Assembly: GCF_900168195.1 (NCBI RefSeq)
Contig: NZ_FUYX01000002.1
Location: 69,501 to 133,500, forward strand
Length of the DNA: 64,000 nt
Origin: Allobosea thiooxidans
Lineage (GTDB): Bacteria > Pseudomonadota > Alphaproteobacteria > Rhizobiales > Beijerinckiaceae
Direction of reading: 5' to 3'
Below, piece after piece: positions 17,105-24,848 of the stretch. How positions within the stretch are numbered: position 1 is the first letter of the stretch; each line of letters begins with the position of its first letter. A model generated the notes under the pieces. The model saw only the letters and a list, made by a program, of their open reading frames with translations, was not told the DNA's origin and did not search any database. A program made the translations under genes and the position numbers.

Positions 17105-18324
17105 GACAGAATCTCGCAGGCGCGGGTGATGTGCGCGCAGGCCTCGCGCAGGCTGTCCTCGGAGGCGGCATAGGAAATGCGGAAATAGGGCGCGAGGCCG
17201 AAGCAGCTGCCGGGAACGACGGCAACGTCGTGCTGCTCCAGCAGATAGCGGCAGAAGGCGGCGTCGCTATCGATCAGCGTGCCATCCGGAGCCCTGCGGC
17301 CGATCAGCCCGGCGCAGCTCGCGAAGGTGTAGAAAGCCCCTTCCGGCTTGCGGCAGGTGATGCCGTCGATCGCGTTCAGGGCGTCGACGACAAGGTCGCG
17401 GCGGGCCTGAAAGGCGAGGCGGCGCTCGGCCAGGATTTCCTGGGGGCCGTTGAGGGCCTCTACGGCTGCAGCCTGGCTGACGGAGCAGGCCATGGAGATC
17501 TGGCTCTGGACCACGGCCATCGCGGCGATCAGCGATTTCGGGCCGCCGGCATAGCCGATGCGCCAGCCCGTCATCGCGTAAGCCTTGGAAACGCCGTTGA
17601 CGGTGAGGGTGCGCGCCTTGAGCGAGGGCTCGATCTGCGCCGCCGTGACGAAAGCCAGCCCGTCATAGACGAGGTGTTCGTAGATGTCGTCCGACATCAG
17701 CCAGACATGCGGGTGGCGCAGCAGAACCTCGGTGATCGGCCGCAGATTCGCCTCCGAATAGGCGGCGCCGGAGGGGTTCGACGGCGAGTTCAGCAGCAGC
17801 CAGCGCGTGCGCGGCGTGATGGCGCGCTCCAGATCCTCCGCTGCGAGGCGGAAACCGTTCTCCTCCCGGCAGACCACGTCCACGGGCGTCCCGCCGGCGA
17901 TGCGGACGATGTCGGCATAGGTCGTCCAGTAGGGCGCGGCGAGGATGACCTCGTCGCCCGGGTCGAGGCTCGCCATGAAGGCGTTGTAGAGAATGGCCTT
18001 GGCGCCGGAGCTGACCGTGACCTCGTCCGGCGCGTAGGAAAGCCCGTTCTCGCGGCGGAATTTCTCGACGATCGCGGCCTTCAGCTCGGGCGTGCCTTCG
18101 AGTGGCGGATACTTCGTCTTGCCAGCGCGGATCGCCTGCTCGGCGGCCTGCTTGACGTTGTCGGGGGTGTCGAAATCGGGCTCGCCGGCGCCGAGCACGA
18201 TGACGGGCCGGCCCTCGCGCTTCAGCCGCGCCGCCGCGGCCCCGATCTTCAGGATCTCGGAAACGCCGATCGATCCGAGCCGCCCGGCGGGGCGAAAATC
18301 GCTCTGCTGCGTGGTTCCGTCCAT
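17101..18324 (-). CDS. PLP-dependent class I aminotransferase (AspC/AatA-like)
   Basis: A 407-residue fold-type I aminotransferase. Lys247 in NGVSKAYAMTGWRIGY is the Schiff-base lysine; Asp212 (SDDIYEHLVY) binds the pyridine nitrogen; LNSPSNPSG and the C-terminal YFRISYAASE arginine motif are in place. The GAGEPDFDTP and TKYPPLEG segments point to the prokaryotic aspartate/prephenate (I-gamma) branch. It lies 29 bases after ridA and overlaps the ThDP gene by four bases. It presumably transaminates the amino acid taken up by the divergent importer, giving a 2-oxo acid. Confidence 0.92.
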   Translation of the reverse strand: MDGTTQQSDFRPAGRLGSIGVSEILKIGAAAARLKREGRPVIVLGAGEPDFDTPDNVKQAAEQAIRAGKTKYPPLEGTPELKAAIVEKFRRENGLSYAPDEVTVSSGAKAILYNAFMASLDPGDEVILAAPYWTTYADIVRIAGGTPVDVVCREENGFRLAAEDLERAITPRTRWLLLNSPSNPSGAAYSEANLRPITEVLLRHPHVWLMSDDIYEHLVYDGLAFVTAAQIEPSLKARTLTVNGVSKAYAMTGWRIGYAGGPKSLIAAMAVVQSQISMACSVSQAAAVEALNGPQEILAERRLAFQARRDLVVDALNAIDGITCRKPEGAFYTFASCAGLIGRRAPDGTLIDSDAAFCRYLLEQHDVAVVPGSCFGLAPYFRISYAASEDSLREACAHITRACEILS

Positions 18325-18353
18325 GAAAGCCTCCCCTGCGAATGCGCCCGCCG

Positions 18354-18704
18354 CTAGGCCAGCGCGACCGCGATCACCTCGATGCGATGTGCCGGATCGG
18401 CGAGCTCGACCTTGCCGCAGGCGCGGGCCGGCGTCTGGCCAGGGACGACCCAGGCGTCGTAGACGCGGTTCATCGCATCGAAATCCTCCATGGATTTCAG
18501 CCAGATCTGGACGCTGACCAGCCGGGATTTGTCGGTCCCGGCCCGGCTAAGCATGTCGTCGACCTTCGCCAGGGCCTCGCGGGTCTGCTGGGCGATGTCG
18601 CCGGCCTTGTCGTCGGCGACCTGGCCGGCCAGGAAGACGAGCCCGCCGGCGGCGACGGCGCGGCTGCGGCGGGCGTTCTGATCGATGCGGGTGATGGCGG
18701 TCAT
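18354..18704 (-). CDS. RidA-family enamine/imine deaminase
   Basis: A compact 116-residue YjgF/YER057c/UK114 protein. Arg94 (PARACGKVE) and Glu109 (HRIEVIAVA) match the substrate-binding arginine and glutamate of active RidA enzymes; LVFLAGQVADD is the family's early glycine-rich strand. RidA proteins hydrolyse reactive enamines and imines to keto-acids, protecting PLP enzymes. Placement between a hydroxyacid dehydrogenase and an aminotransferase, in an operon with an imine-producing flavoprotein, fits that role. Confidence 0.9.
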   Translation of the reverse strand: MTAITRIDQNARRSRAVAAGGLVFLAGQVADDKAGDIAQQTREALAKVDDMLSRAGTDKSRLVSVQIWLKSMEDFDAMNRVYDAWVVPGQTPARACGKVELADPAHRIEVIAVALA

Positions 18705-18727
18705 GGCAGTTTCGTCTCCAGGGCGGG

Positions 18728-19645
18728 TCAGCGGCCGGTCGCCGCGATGCGGCGGCAGTGATCGAGTGCGGCGCCGATCAGATTGTCGCTCGCCTCGGGC
18801 GTCCGGAACGCGGAATGGGCGGAAAGCGTGACGTTCTCCAGCGTGGTCAGCACATGGCCTTCCGGCATGGGCTCGATCGCGTAGACGTCGAGGCCGGCGT
18901 GCCGGATCTGGCCGGACCGCAGCGCCTCGACCATGGCATCCTCGTCGACGAGGGCGCCGCGCGCCGTGTTGACGAGGATCGCTCCGGGCTTCATCGCCGC
19001 AATCCGTTCGCGCGTGATCAGGCCGCGGGTCTCATCCGTCAGCAGGAGATGCAGCGAGACGACGTCGCTCTCCGCCAGCACGGTCTCGAGCGACACGAAC
19101 GAGACGCCGTCATGGCTGCGCGGCGTCCGGTTCCAGGCGATGACCTTCATCCCCGCCCCGCGCGCCAGCCGCGCCACCTCGGCCGCGATGCCGCCGAAGC
19201 CGACGAGGCCGAGCGTCTTGCCGGTGAGCTGCACGCCGTCGGTGCGCAGCCACTGCCCGGCGCGCATGCCCCGGTCCATCCGCGCAAATCCCTTGGCGGC
19301 GGCCCACATCAGAGCGAAGGCGCATTCGGCGACGGCCGTGTCGCCATAGCCCTTGACGATATGCACGGTGATGCCGTGCTCCGCGAGCTCGTCCGGGTTC
19401 ATGTAGCTGCGCGGACCGGTACCCAGGAAGACGACGTGCTTGAGGCTGCGGCACTGCCTCGCAATCTCCGTCGGGAGATGGGTGTGGTCGATGATCGCGA
19501 GCTCCGCGTCGCCGAGCAGGCCGGGCAGCTCCTGCGAGGTGACTGACGGGTTGCGGTTGATCGTGAGATCGGGATCGCCAGCCCGGCTGAGCTTCTCGGT
19601 GACGGCGCTCAGCGTCTCGTTCGCATCGACAAAGACCGCACGCAA
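18728..19645 (-). CDS. D-isomer-specific 2-hydroxyacid dehydrogenase
   Basis: A 305-residue NAD-dependent dehydrogenase. The Rossmann motif is GLVGFGGIAAEVARLA; the catalytic trio is present as Arg in NTARGALVDE, Glu in DVYAIEPMP and His in SAHSAFRTPEA. The coding frame begins with a TTG codon at 19645, placed six bases after GGGAGAA; no better start is available. This leader gene of the seven-enzyme/regulator operon would interconvert a 2-oxo acid and its D-2-hydroxy acid. The substrate-binding domain is too divergent to name one. Confidence 0.9.
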   Translation of the reverse strand: MRAVFVDANETLSAVTEKLSRAGDPDLTINRNPSVTSQELPGLLGDAELAIIDHTHLPTEIARQCRSLKHVVFLGTGPRSYMNPDELAEHGITVHIVKGYGDTAVAECAFALMWAAAKGFARMDRGMRAGQWLRTDGVQLTGKTLGLVGFGGIAAEVARLARGAGMKVIAWNRTPRSHDGVSFVSLETVLAESDVVSLHLLLTDETRGLITRERIAAMKPGAILVNTARGALVDEDAMVEALRSGQIRHAGLDVYAIEPMPEGHVLTTLENVTLSAHSAFRTPEASDNLIGAALDHCRRIAATGR

Positions 19646-19707
19646 ATTGGTTCTCCCTCAAAAATGACAACCGCGCCGCCATACGGGCGCAGGATAGAGT
19701 GCAGATT

Positions 19708-19795
19708 TGTATTCAGGTTTGAATTTGCGGCGCAAGCCGAGGCGGGCGCGGGGCGGTCATGCTAAAATGCGGCCTTGCATGTCGATCTGAATACA
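19708..19795. promoter_or_regulatory. widely spaced inverted repeat in the divergent promoter
   Basis: TGTATTCAG at 19708-19716 and its exact reverse complement CTGAATACA at 19787-19795 flank the centre of the intergenic region. The left copy is also part of a local palindrome, ATTCA-GGTT-TGAAT, at 19711-19724. These are candidate operators for the operon's GntR regulator, which could loop the DNA and control both directions. Seen in sequence; the binding protein is inferred. Confidence 0.5.
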
Positions 19796-19861
19796 GAAAT
19801 AGTCCCCGAGCGTGCCGGTCAGCGTGCCGGCCGAAAACCGGAAAAAAGCAGGGGATTGGCC

Positions 19862-20701
19862 ATGAATCGCAGGGATGCCTTCGTCGTCGCATTCGCAGGT
19901 GCCGCGCTCGCCGCGAATGCAGCGCCCGCGCAGGCCCAGGCGCAACCGTCCGAATCGACGCTCGACAGGATCAAGCGCAGCGGGGTGATCCGCGTCGCCG
20001 TGATCGTCGGCCAGGAGCCCTACTTCCATAAGGATCTCGCCAGCGGCAGCTGGTCCGGCGCCTGCATCGACATGGCCAACGACATCGCCGCCAAGCTTTC
20101 CGCCAAGGTCGAATATGTCGAATCGACCTGGGGCAACCAGATCCTCGACCTGCAGGGCGGCAAGGTCGATCTCGCCTTCGCGGTGAACCCGACGCCGGAG
20201 CGGGCGCTCGTGATCGACTTCTCGACGCCGATCCTGGTGCATTCGTTCACGGTCATCACCAAGAAGGGCTTCGCGAAGCCGGAAAGCTGGGCCGAGCTCG
20301 ACAAGCCGGAGGTCAAGATCGCGGTCGATATCGGCTCGACGCATGAGCTGATCGCACGGCGCTACTGCCCGAAGGCCACCATCCTCGGCTTCAAGAGCCG
20401 CGACGAGGCGATCCTCGCCGTGGCGACCGGGCGCGCCGATTGCAACGTCTCGCTTGCCGTGCTCGCGGTCTCGACGCTGAAGAAGAACCCCAATCTCGGC
20501 GCGCTCGCGATCCCGCGGCCGCTGCTGACGCTGCCGACGAATATGGGCATCCGGGCCGAGGCGGACCGGCGCTACCGGGACTTTCTCAGCGCCTGGGCCG
20601 ACTACAACCGCGCCATGGGGCAGACGCGCGAATGGATGCTCGCCGGCTTCAAGCCGCTCGGGCTGACGGCCGAGGATATTCCCGCCGAAGTGCAGTTCTG
20701 A
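19862..20701 (+). CDS. polar amino-acid ABC transporter solute-binding protein
   Basis: A 279-residue family 3 binding protein. The N-terminus MNRRDAFVVAFAGAALAANA has a twin arginine and hydrophobic stretch, cleaved probably after AQA. The mature protein has the family's opening LDRIKRSGVIRVAV, the GACIDMANDIAAKL segment and DLAFAVNPTPERALVIDFS, which mark amino-acid binders. ATG 19862 starts the signal peptide; a longer in-frame start at 19775 adds only polar residues. The permease gene follows after 13 bases. Expression probably opposes the minus-strand catabolic operon from a shared promoter region. Confidence 0.92.
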   Translation: MNRRDAFVVAFAGAALAANAAPAQAQAQPSESTLDRIKRSGVIRVAVIVGQEPYFHKDLASGSWSGACIDMANDIAAKLSAKVEYVESTWGNQILDLQGGKVDLAFAVNPTPERALVIDFSTPILVHSFTVITKKGFAKPESWAELDKPEVKIAVDIGSTHELIARRYCPKATILGFKSRDEAILAVATGRADCNVSLAVLAVSTLKKNPNLGALAIPRPLLTLPTNMGIRAEADRRYRDFLSAWADYNRAMGQTREWMLAGFKPLGLTAEDIPAEVQF

Positions 20702-20714
20702 GCGGTTCCCGGCG

Positions 20715-21377
20715 ATGTATGTTTGGGATTTCTCGGCGCTCGGCCCCTATTGGGGGCTGATCGGCCAGGGACTCGGCATCACGGTGCTCTACACCGTGAC
20801 CACCGTGGTGGCGGGGCTCGTCGTCGGGCTGGTTATCGGCATCGCGCGGACGGCAGGGCCGCGCTGGCTGTCGCCGCCCTTGCGGGCCTTCATCGAGATC
20901 TTCCGCTGCACGCCGCTGCTCGTCCAGCTGGTCTGGATGTACTACGCCCTGCCGGTCCTGATCGGGGTCGACATGTCGGCCTCGATGGCCTGCTTCATCA
21001 CGCTGTCGCTCTATGCCGGCTCGTTCTACGCGGAGATCTTCCGCGGCGGCATCGAGGCGGTGGATCGCGGGCAGTGGGAGGCGGGCCGGGCGATCGGCAT
21101 GCGGCAAGGGCGGATCTTCCGCCGCATCGTCCTGCCGCAGGCGATCCAGGTGATGATCCCGTCCTTCATCAACCAGACGATCCTCCAGCTCAAGAACACC
21201 TCGCTGGTCTCGGTCGTCGCGGTCGGCGACCTGCTCTATCAGGGTACCGTCATCACCGCGGCGAGCTATCGCCCGCTCGAGGTCTACACGGTCATCGCCC
21301 TGGTCTATTTCGTGGTTCTTTTCCCGCTGACCCTGGTCGCCGACCGGGTCGAGCAGAAGATGGGGGCGCATCGATGA
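20715..21377 (+). CDS. amino-acid ABC transporter permease (HisM/GlnP type)
   Basis: A 220-residue permease with about five membrane segments. The [20 protein letters not shown] segment and the EAA loop ([20 protein letters not shown]) are diagnostic of polar amino-acid permeases, as is [17 protein letters not shown]. Only one permease is encoded, so it likely works as a homodimer. Its stop overlaps the ATPase start in ATGA. Confidence 0.93.
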   Translation: MYVWDFSALGPYWGLIGQGLGITVLYTVTTVVAGLVVGLVIGIARTAGPRWLSPPLRAFIEIFRCTPLLVQLVWMYYALPVLIGVDMSASMACFITLSLYAGSFYAEIFRGGIEAVDRGQWEAGRAIGMRQGRIFRRIVLPQAIQVMIPSFINQTILQLKNTSLVSVVAVGDLLYQGTVITAASYRPLEVYTVIALVYFVVLFPLTLVADRVEQKMGAHR

Positions 21378-22147
21378 ACGCTCGACCCGCTACCCTTTCC
21401 GCGACCGGGATCCATAAATCATACGGCTCGTTCCAGGTGCTCAAGGGCGCTTCGCTCACTGTCGAGCGCGGCGACGTGGTGACGCTGATCGGTGCGTCCG
21501 GCTCCGGCAAGTCGACCTTCCTGCGCTGCATGAACCTGCTCGAGTTGCCCCAGGAGGGGACGCTCGTGGCAGGCCGCCACAGCTTCGCCTTCGGCAAGGG
21601 GCAGAAGGCGCCGAACGATGCCGCGCTCGCGCCCCTGCGCCGCGACGTCGGCATGGTCTTCCAGCACTTCAACCTGTTCCCGCACATGACGGCGCTGCGG
21701 AACATCATGGAAGGCCCGCTGCAGGTGAACGGCATGACGCCGGCCGAGGCCGCCGAACTCGGCCGCGACCTGCTCGCCAAGGTCGGGCTCGCCGACAAGG
21801 CGGACGCCTTTCCCGCCAAGCTGTCCGGCGGCCAGAAGCAGCGCGTCGCCATTGCCCGCGCGCTGGCGATGAAGCCCGATGTGATGCTCTTCGACGAGGT
21901 CACCTCGGCGCTCGATCCGGAGCTCGTCGGGGAGGTGCTGAACGTGGTGCGCAACCTGGCGGTCGAAGGCATGACGATGATCCTCGTCACCCATGAGATG
22001 GCCTTCGCCGCGGATGTATCGCATCGCGTCGGCTTCATGAACGACGGCGTTCTGGCGGAGATCGGCCCGGCGGAAGAGATCTTCCGCCGGCCGCAACATC
22101 CGCGCCTCGTCAGCTTCCTCGAACGCTTCAACAGGCCGGCGGGCTGA
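21374..22147 (+). CDS. amino-acid ABC transporter ATP-binding protein (HisP/GlnQ type)
   Basis: A 257-residue ATPase. Walker A is GASGSGKST, the signature [15 protein letters not shown], Walker [15 protein letters not shown], and the switch histidine is in LVTHEMAFA. The [16 protein letters not shown] string is typical of the polar amino-acid subfamily. It is the last gene of the three-gene importer operon, closed by a hairpin at 22170. Confidence 0.95.
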   Translation: MNARPATLSATGIHKSYGSFQVLKGASLTVERGDVVTLIGASGSGKSTFLRCMNLLELPQEGTLVAGRHSFAFGKGQKAPNDAALAPLRRDVGMVFQHFNLFPHMTALRNIMEGPLQVNGMTPAEAAELGRDLLAKVGLADKADAFPAKLSGGQKQRVAIARALAMKPDVMLFDEVTSALDPELVGEVLNVVRNLAVEGMTMILVTHEMAFAADVSHRVGFMNDGVLAEIGPAEEIFRRPQHPRLVSFLERFNRPAG

Positions 22148-22169
22148 CGCTTCGCCTAGCGCTACCGAA

Positions 22170-22204
22170 CCGTCGCCTCGTCCTTCCGGCGGCGACGGCG
22201 ATTT
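22170..22204 (+). terminator. terminator-like hairpin after the amino-acid importer
   Basis: CCGTCGCC (22170-22177) and GGCGACGG (22191-22198) form a perfect 8-bp stem around a 13-base loop, followed by CGATTT. It lies 22 bases after the ATPase stop. The T-run is weak. Confidence 0.5.
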
Positions 22205-22217
22205 CGAACGCTGGCCG

Positions 22218-22382
22218 TCACACCCAGGCGGCCAGCAGGCCCTTGAAGGCGTGGTCCCGGGCGGTCTCGGCGATCAGCCTCGCCGTATCGTCGCGGAACG
22301 AGAAACAGCATCGCGGGCTCGGGACGTCCGCATTCGGGCCGAGGACCAGAGCCTTGCTGCCGGACGGAAGCGAACCGCTCAT
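22218..22382 (-). CDS. possible small protein, 54 residues
   Basis: An ATG-to-TGA frame divergent from phhA. Codon use looks native: most third positions are G or C. The sequence has an arginine/alanine-rich amphipathic end (RLIAETARDHAFKGLLAAWV) and a CC pair at the middle, and GCGGAG stands just before the start. I do not recognise a family. It could be a remnant of a larger gene or chance in GC-rich DNA. The opposite strand in this segment is open too but shows no better protein. Confidence 0.33.
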   Translation of the reverse strand: MSGSLPSGSKALVLGPNADVPSPRCCFSFRDDTARLIAETARDHAFKGLLAAWV

Positions 22383-22512
22383 TCGCTCCGCAGCCGAAAC
22401 GCGCTATTCTGACTTCGCTCGCGGCGCTGCCGGACCTGCGAGGCCCTGTCGCGCGTTGTCGTGATGCGGACCGCGCAGCCGGAGTTAGGGCCGGCTCTCA
22501 GGAGCGAAAGCG

Positions 22513-23388
22513 ATGCCCGGACATGCTCTTTTGACCGCGCAGACGGTCGAGGACTGCATCATCGACCAGGGCTGGGAGCGTTATACAGCCGAGGATCACG
22601 CCATCTGGCGTGTGCTGTTCGAGCGCCAGCAGCGGACCCTGAGGGGCCATGTCTGCCAGGAATATCTCGACGGCCTTGCGGCGCTGGGCATCGGCCCCGA
22701 AGGCGTGCCGGATTTCGCAGGGATGAACGCGCGGCTGCGGCGGCTGACCGGCTGGGAGGTGGTGGCGGTGCCGGGGCTCATCCCGTCACGCCCCTTCTTC
22801 CAGATGCTGGCCAACCGCCAGTTTCCGGCCGGCACCTTCATCCGCAGCCGCGAGCAGCTCGACTATCTCGAGGAGCCTGACATCTTCCACGATGTCTTCG
22901 GCCATGTGCCGCTGCTGACCAACCCCGCCTATGCCGATTACATGAACGAATATGGCCGGATCGGGCTGGTCGCCGTCGAGACCAGGGGCGTGAAGTTCCT
23001 CGCCCGCCTCAACTGGTACACCATCGAATTCGGTCTGATCCGCAAGCCCGAGGGCATCCGCATCTACGGCGCCGGCATCGTCTCGTCCTTCGGCGAGGCA
23101 AGCTATGTGGTGCAGGATCCTTCCGCCCACCACCTGGCCTTCGATCTCGAGCGCGTGCTGCGCACCGGCTATTACATCGACGATTTCCAGGCGAGCTATT
23201 TCGTCATCGACCGCTTCGAGGACCTGTTCGACCTGCTCAGGGGCACCGATTTCACCACCCGTTTCGACGAACTGCGCGCCCTGCCGGGCCACACGCCCTT
23301 CGAGATCCTGCCGCAGGACGTGGTCATCCGGAAAGGCACCGGCCATTACTGGCGTGACTTGCCGGCAGCGAAGACGAAACTGAAGTGA
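22513..23388 (+). CDS. phhA: phenylalanine 4-monooxygenase
   Basis: A 291-residue pterin-dependent aromatic amino-acid hydroxylase, the usual length for bacterial single-domain enzymes. The iron ligands are His126 and His131 in FHDVFGHVPLL and Glu172 in WYTIEFGLI; upstream, GLIPSRPFFQMLANRQFP is the family's pterin-side signature. ATG 22513 follows CAGGAGCGAAAGCG. It converts phenylalanine to tyrosine with oxygen and tetrahydropterin. No pterin-4a-carbinolamine dehydratase (phhB) is nearby. The preceding amino-acid importer may or may not serve it; a hairpin separates them. Confidence 0.96.
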   Translation: MPGHALLTAQTVEDCIIDQGWERYTAEDHAIWRVLFERQQRTLRGHVCQEYLDGLAALGIGPEGVPDFAGMNARLRRLTGWEVVAVPGLIPSRPFFQMLANRQFPAGTFIRSREQLDYLEEPDIFHDVFGHVPLLTNPAYADYMNEYGRIGLVAVETRGVKFLARLNWYTIEFGLIRKPEGIRIYGAGIVSSFGEASYVVQDPSAHHLAFDLERVLRTGYYIDDFQASYFVIDRFEDLFDLLRGTDFTTRFDELRALPGHTPFEILPQDVVIRKGTGHYWRDLPAAKTKLK

Positions 23389-23423
23389 GGCCCATCCGGC
23401 GCCGGCGGCTTCCCGCGGGCCCC

Positions 23424-24317
23424 TTACATCTTCTCCCGGTGCGGCATGCCGGTCTGCGCGCCCGGTGCAAGGCAGGCCAGAGCGGCTGCGCGGCAACCGA
23501 GATCGAGCGCCTGGGCAAGAGAGAGCCCCTCGTCCAATGCAACTGCGAGGGCGCCCACGAAGGTGTCGCCGGCGCCGGTCGTATCGACCGGCTCGATGCG
23601 CGGCGCGGCGACGTGGAAGGTCTCGCCGGCGGGCGTGTAGGCGAAGGCGCCCTCGGCCCCGGCCGTGACGACGCAACTCGTGGTGGTGCCCCTGATCAGA
23701 CCGGCGATACCGGCCTCTGGCTGCCCGAGGATGGCGGCGATATCGGCCGCCTCGTGCTCGTTGACAATGAGGACGTCGCTGGCGCCGAGCAGCGCGGAAG
23801 CGTCGGCTGCGCCGAACCCGTCCGGTACCGGCGCGCAGTTCCAGACGACGCGGCCGCCCGCCTGCCGGACGCGTTGCGCCAGCGCCAGCGACTGCGCGAA
23901 GGGTACCTCCATCTGCAGCACCAGCGTCGTGCCGGAGGTCAGCAGCGCTTCCGGGACGTCGGCGGCTTTCGGTTCGAGATTGGCACCGCTGGCGACCGTG
24001 ATCGCGTTCTCCGCCTGCGCATCGACCGTGATGAAGGCGCAGCCGGTCGGGGTCGTGCCGAAGCGGATCAGATCGGCTGCGGCGCCGTTGGCGACGAGGT
24101 TGTCGATCGATTCCCGGCCGAAACCGTCATCGCCGACGCAGGCCGCCATGGCGACCCGGCCGGGTGCTGCGAGGCGTGCGGCGGCCACGGCCTGGTTCGC
24201 GCCCTTGCCGCCGAAATGGCGGTCATAGGACGGCGCGAGCACCGTCTTGCCCGGCCCCGGAATGGTCGCGACCCGCGCGACCAGATCGACATTGATCGAT
24301 CCGAAGACCAGGATCAT
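23424..24317 (-). CDS. ribokinase-like PfkB-family sugar kinase
   Basis: A 297-residue kinase. FGSINVDLVARV at the start, HFGGKGANQAVAAARL near residue 35, and the C-terminal DTTGAGDTFVGALA anion-hole/base motif match ribokinase. Length is normal. It is the last gene of the minus-strand operon and follows the RpiB-like gene by 18 bases. With an isomerase beside it, a pentose or similar sugar is likely phosphorylated. The ABC importer in the same operon is, however, of the amino-acid class, so the true substrate may be unusual. Confidence 0.88.
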   Translation of the reverse strand: MILVFGSINVDLVARVATIPGPGKTVLAPSYDRHFGGKGANQAVAAARLAAPGRVAMAACVGDDGFGRESIDNLVANGAAADLIRFGTTPTGCAFITVDAQAENAITVASGANLEPKAADVPEALLTSGTTLVLQMEVPFAQSLALAQRVRQAGGRVVWNCAPVPDGFGAADASALLGASDVLIVNEHEAADIAAILGQPEAGIAGLIRGTTTSCVVTAGAEGAFAYTPAGETFHVAAPRIEPVDTTGAGDTFVGALAVALDEGLSLAQALDLGCRAAALACLAPGAQTGMPHREKM

Positions 24318-24335
24318 CGGTGCTCTAGCTCCGCT

Positions 24336-24782
24336 TCAGCCTTCGGCGTCCATCTGGTGCAGCTTCTCGACCCGGCGACGGAAATCCTCGTCGGTCGAGA
24401 ACTCGGCCGAGAGATAGGACGAAATCAGGTCGCTGGCGAGCCAGGGGCCGACGATCTTGGCGCCGATACACATCACGTTGACGTCGTCATGCTCGACGCT
24501 CTGATGGGCGGAGTGGATGTCGTGGCAGACGGCGGCGCGGATGCCCTTCATCTTGTTGGCGGCGATCGAGGCGCCGACGCCGGTGCCGCAGACCATGATG
24601 CCGCGCTCGGCCTCGCCTGACGTCACCTTGCGGGCGACCTCGCGGGCGATGTCGGGGAAGTCGACCGGCTTGTCGTCATGGGAGCCGACATCGATGACCT
24701 CGTGGCCCAGCGATCTAATGTGGTCGATGACGTGCTGCTTCAGGGACCAGCCGGCATGGTCGGAGCCGATGACGAGGCGCAT
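24336..24782 (-). CDS. RpiB/LacAB-family sugar-phosphate isomerase
   Basis: A 148-residue protein with the RpiB active-site layout: IGSDHAG (Asp8-His9), MVCGTGVGASIAANK with Cys65, and AHQSVEHDDVNVM with His98. ATG 24782 is preceded by TAGGAAAACCC; an upstream in-frame Met is less well placed. The family covers ribose-5-phosphate isomerase B and tetrose/hexose-phosphate isomerases such as those of erythritol catabolism. It probably acts on the product of the neighbouring kinase. Confidence 0.9.
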   Translation of the reverse strand: MRLVIGSDHAGWSLKQHVIDHIRSLGHEVIDVGSHDDKPVDFPDIAREVARKVTSGEAERGIMVCGTGVGASIAANKMKGIRAAVCHDIHSAHQSVEHDDVNVMCIGAKIVGPWLASDLISSYLSAEFSTDEDFRRRVEKLHQMDAEG

Positions 24783-24812
24783 GGGTTTTCCTATGTGCAA
24801 TTGGAACGAGGG

Positions 24813-24837
24813 GCCGGCGCCCTTGGCGAGCGCCGGC
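24813..24837 (-). promoter_or_regulatory. intercistronic hairpin after the binding-protein gene
   Basis: GCCGGCGC and GCGCCGGC form a perfect 8-bp stem with a 9-base loop between the solute-binding-protein stop and the isomerase start. It probably stabilises the upstream message or reduces read-through into the kinase/isomerase pair. Confidence 0.55.
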
Positions 24838-24848
24838 TTTGGGAGGGA

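Larger units (their letters stand above)
22148..22512. other. 365-base segment between the amino-acid importer and phhA
   Basis: It contains a terminator-like hairpin (22170-22204), a possible 54-codon gene on the minus strand (22218-22382), and the phhA leader, in which AGCCGG/CCGGCT (22477-22496) forms a small hairpin before the ribosome site. Confidence 0.5.

Noticed and set aside
14166-17225. One 1019-codon minus-strand frame suggesting a ThDP-enzyme/flavoprotein fusion
   Set aside because: Its first two thirds are out of frame with the real ThDP enzyme. The true genes are separate, joined by an ATGA overlap at 15437-15440.
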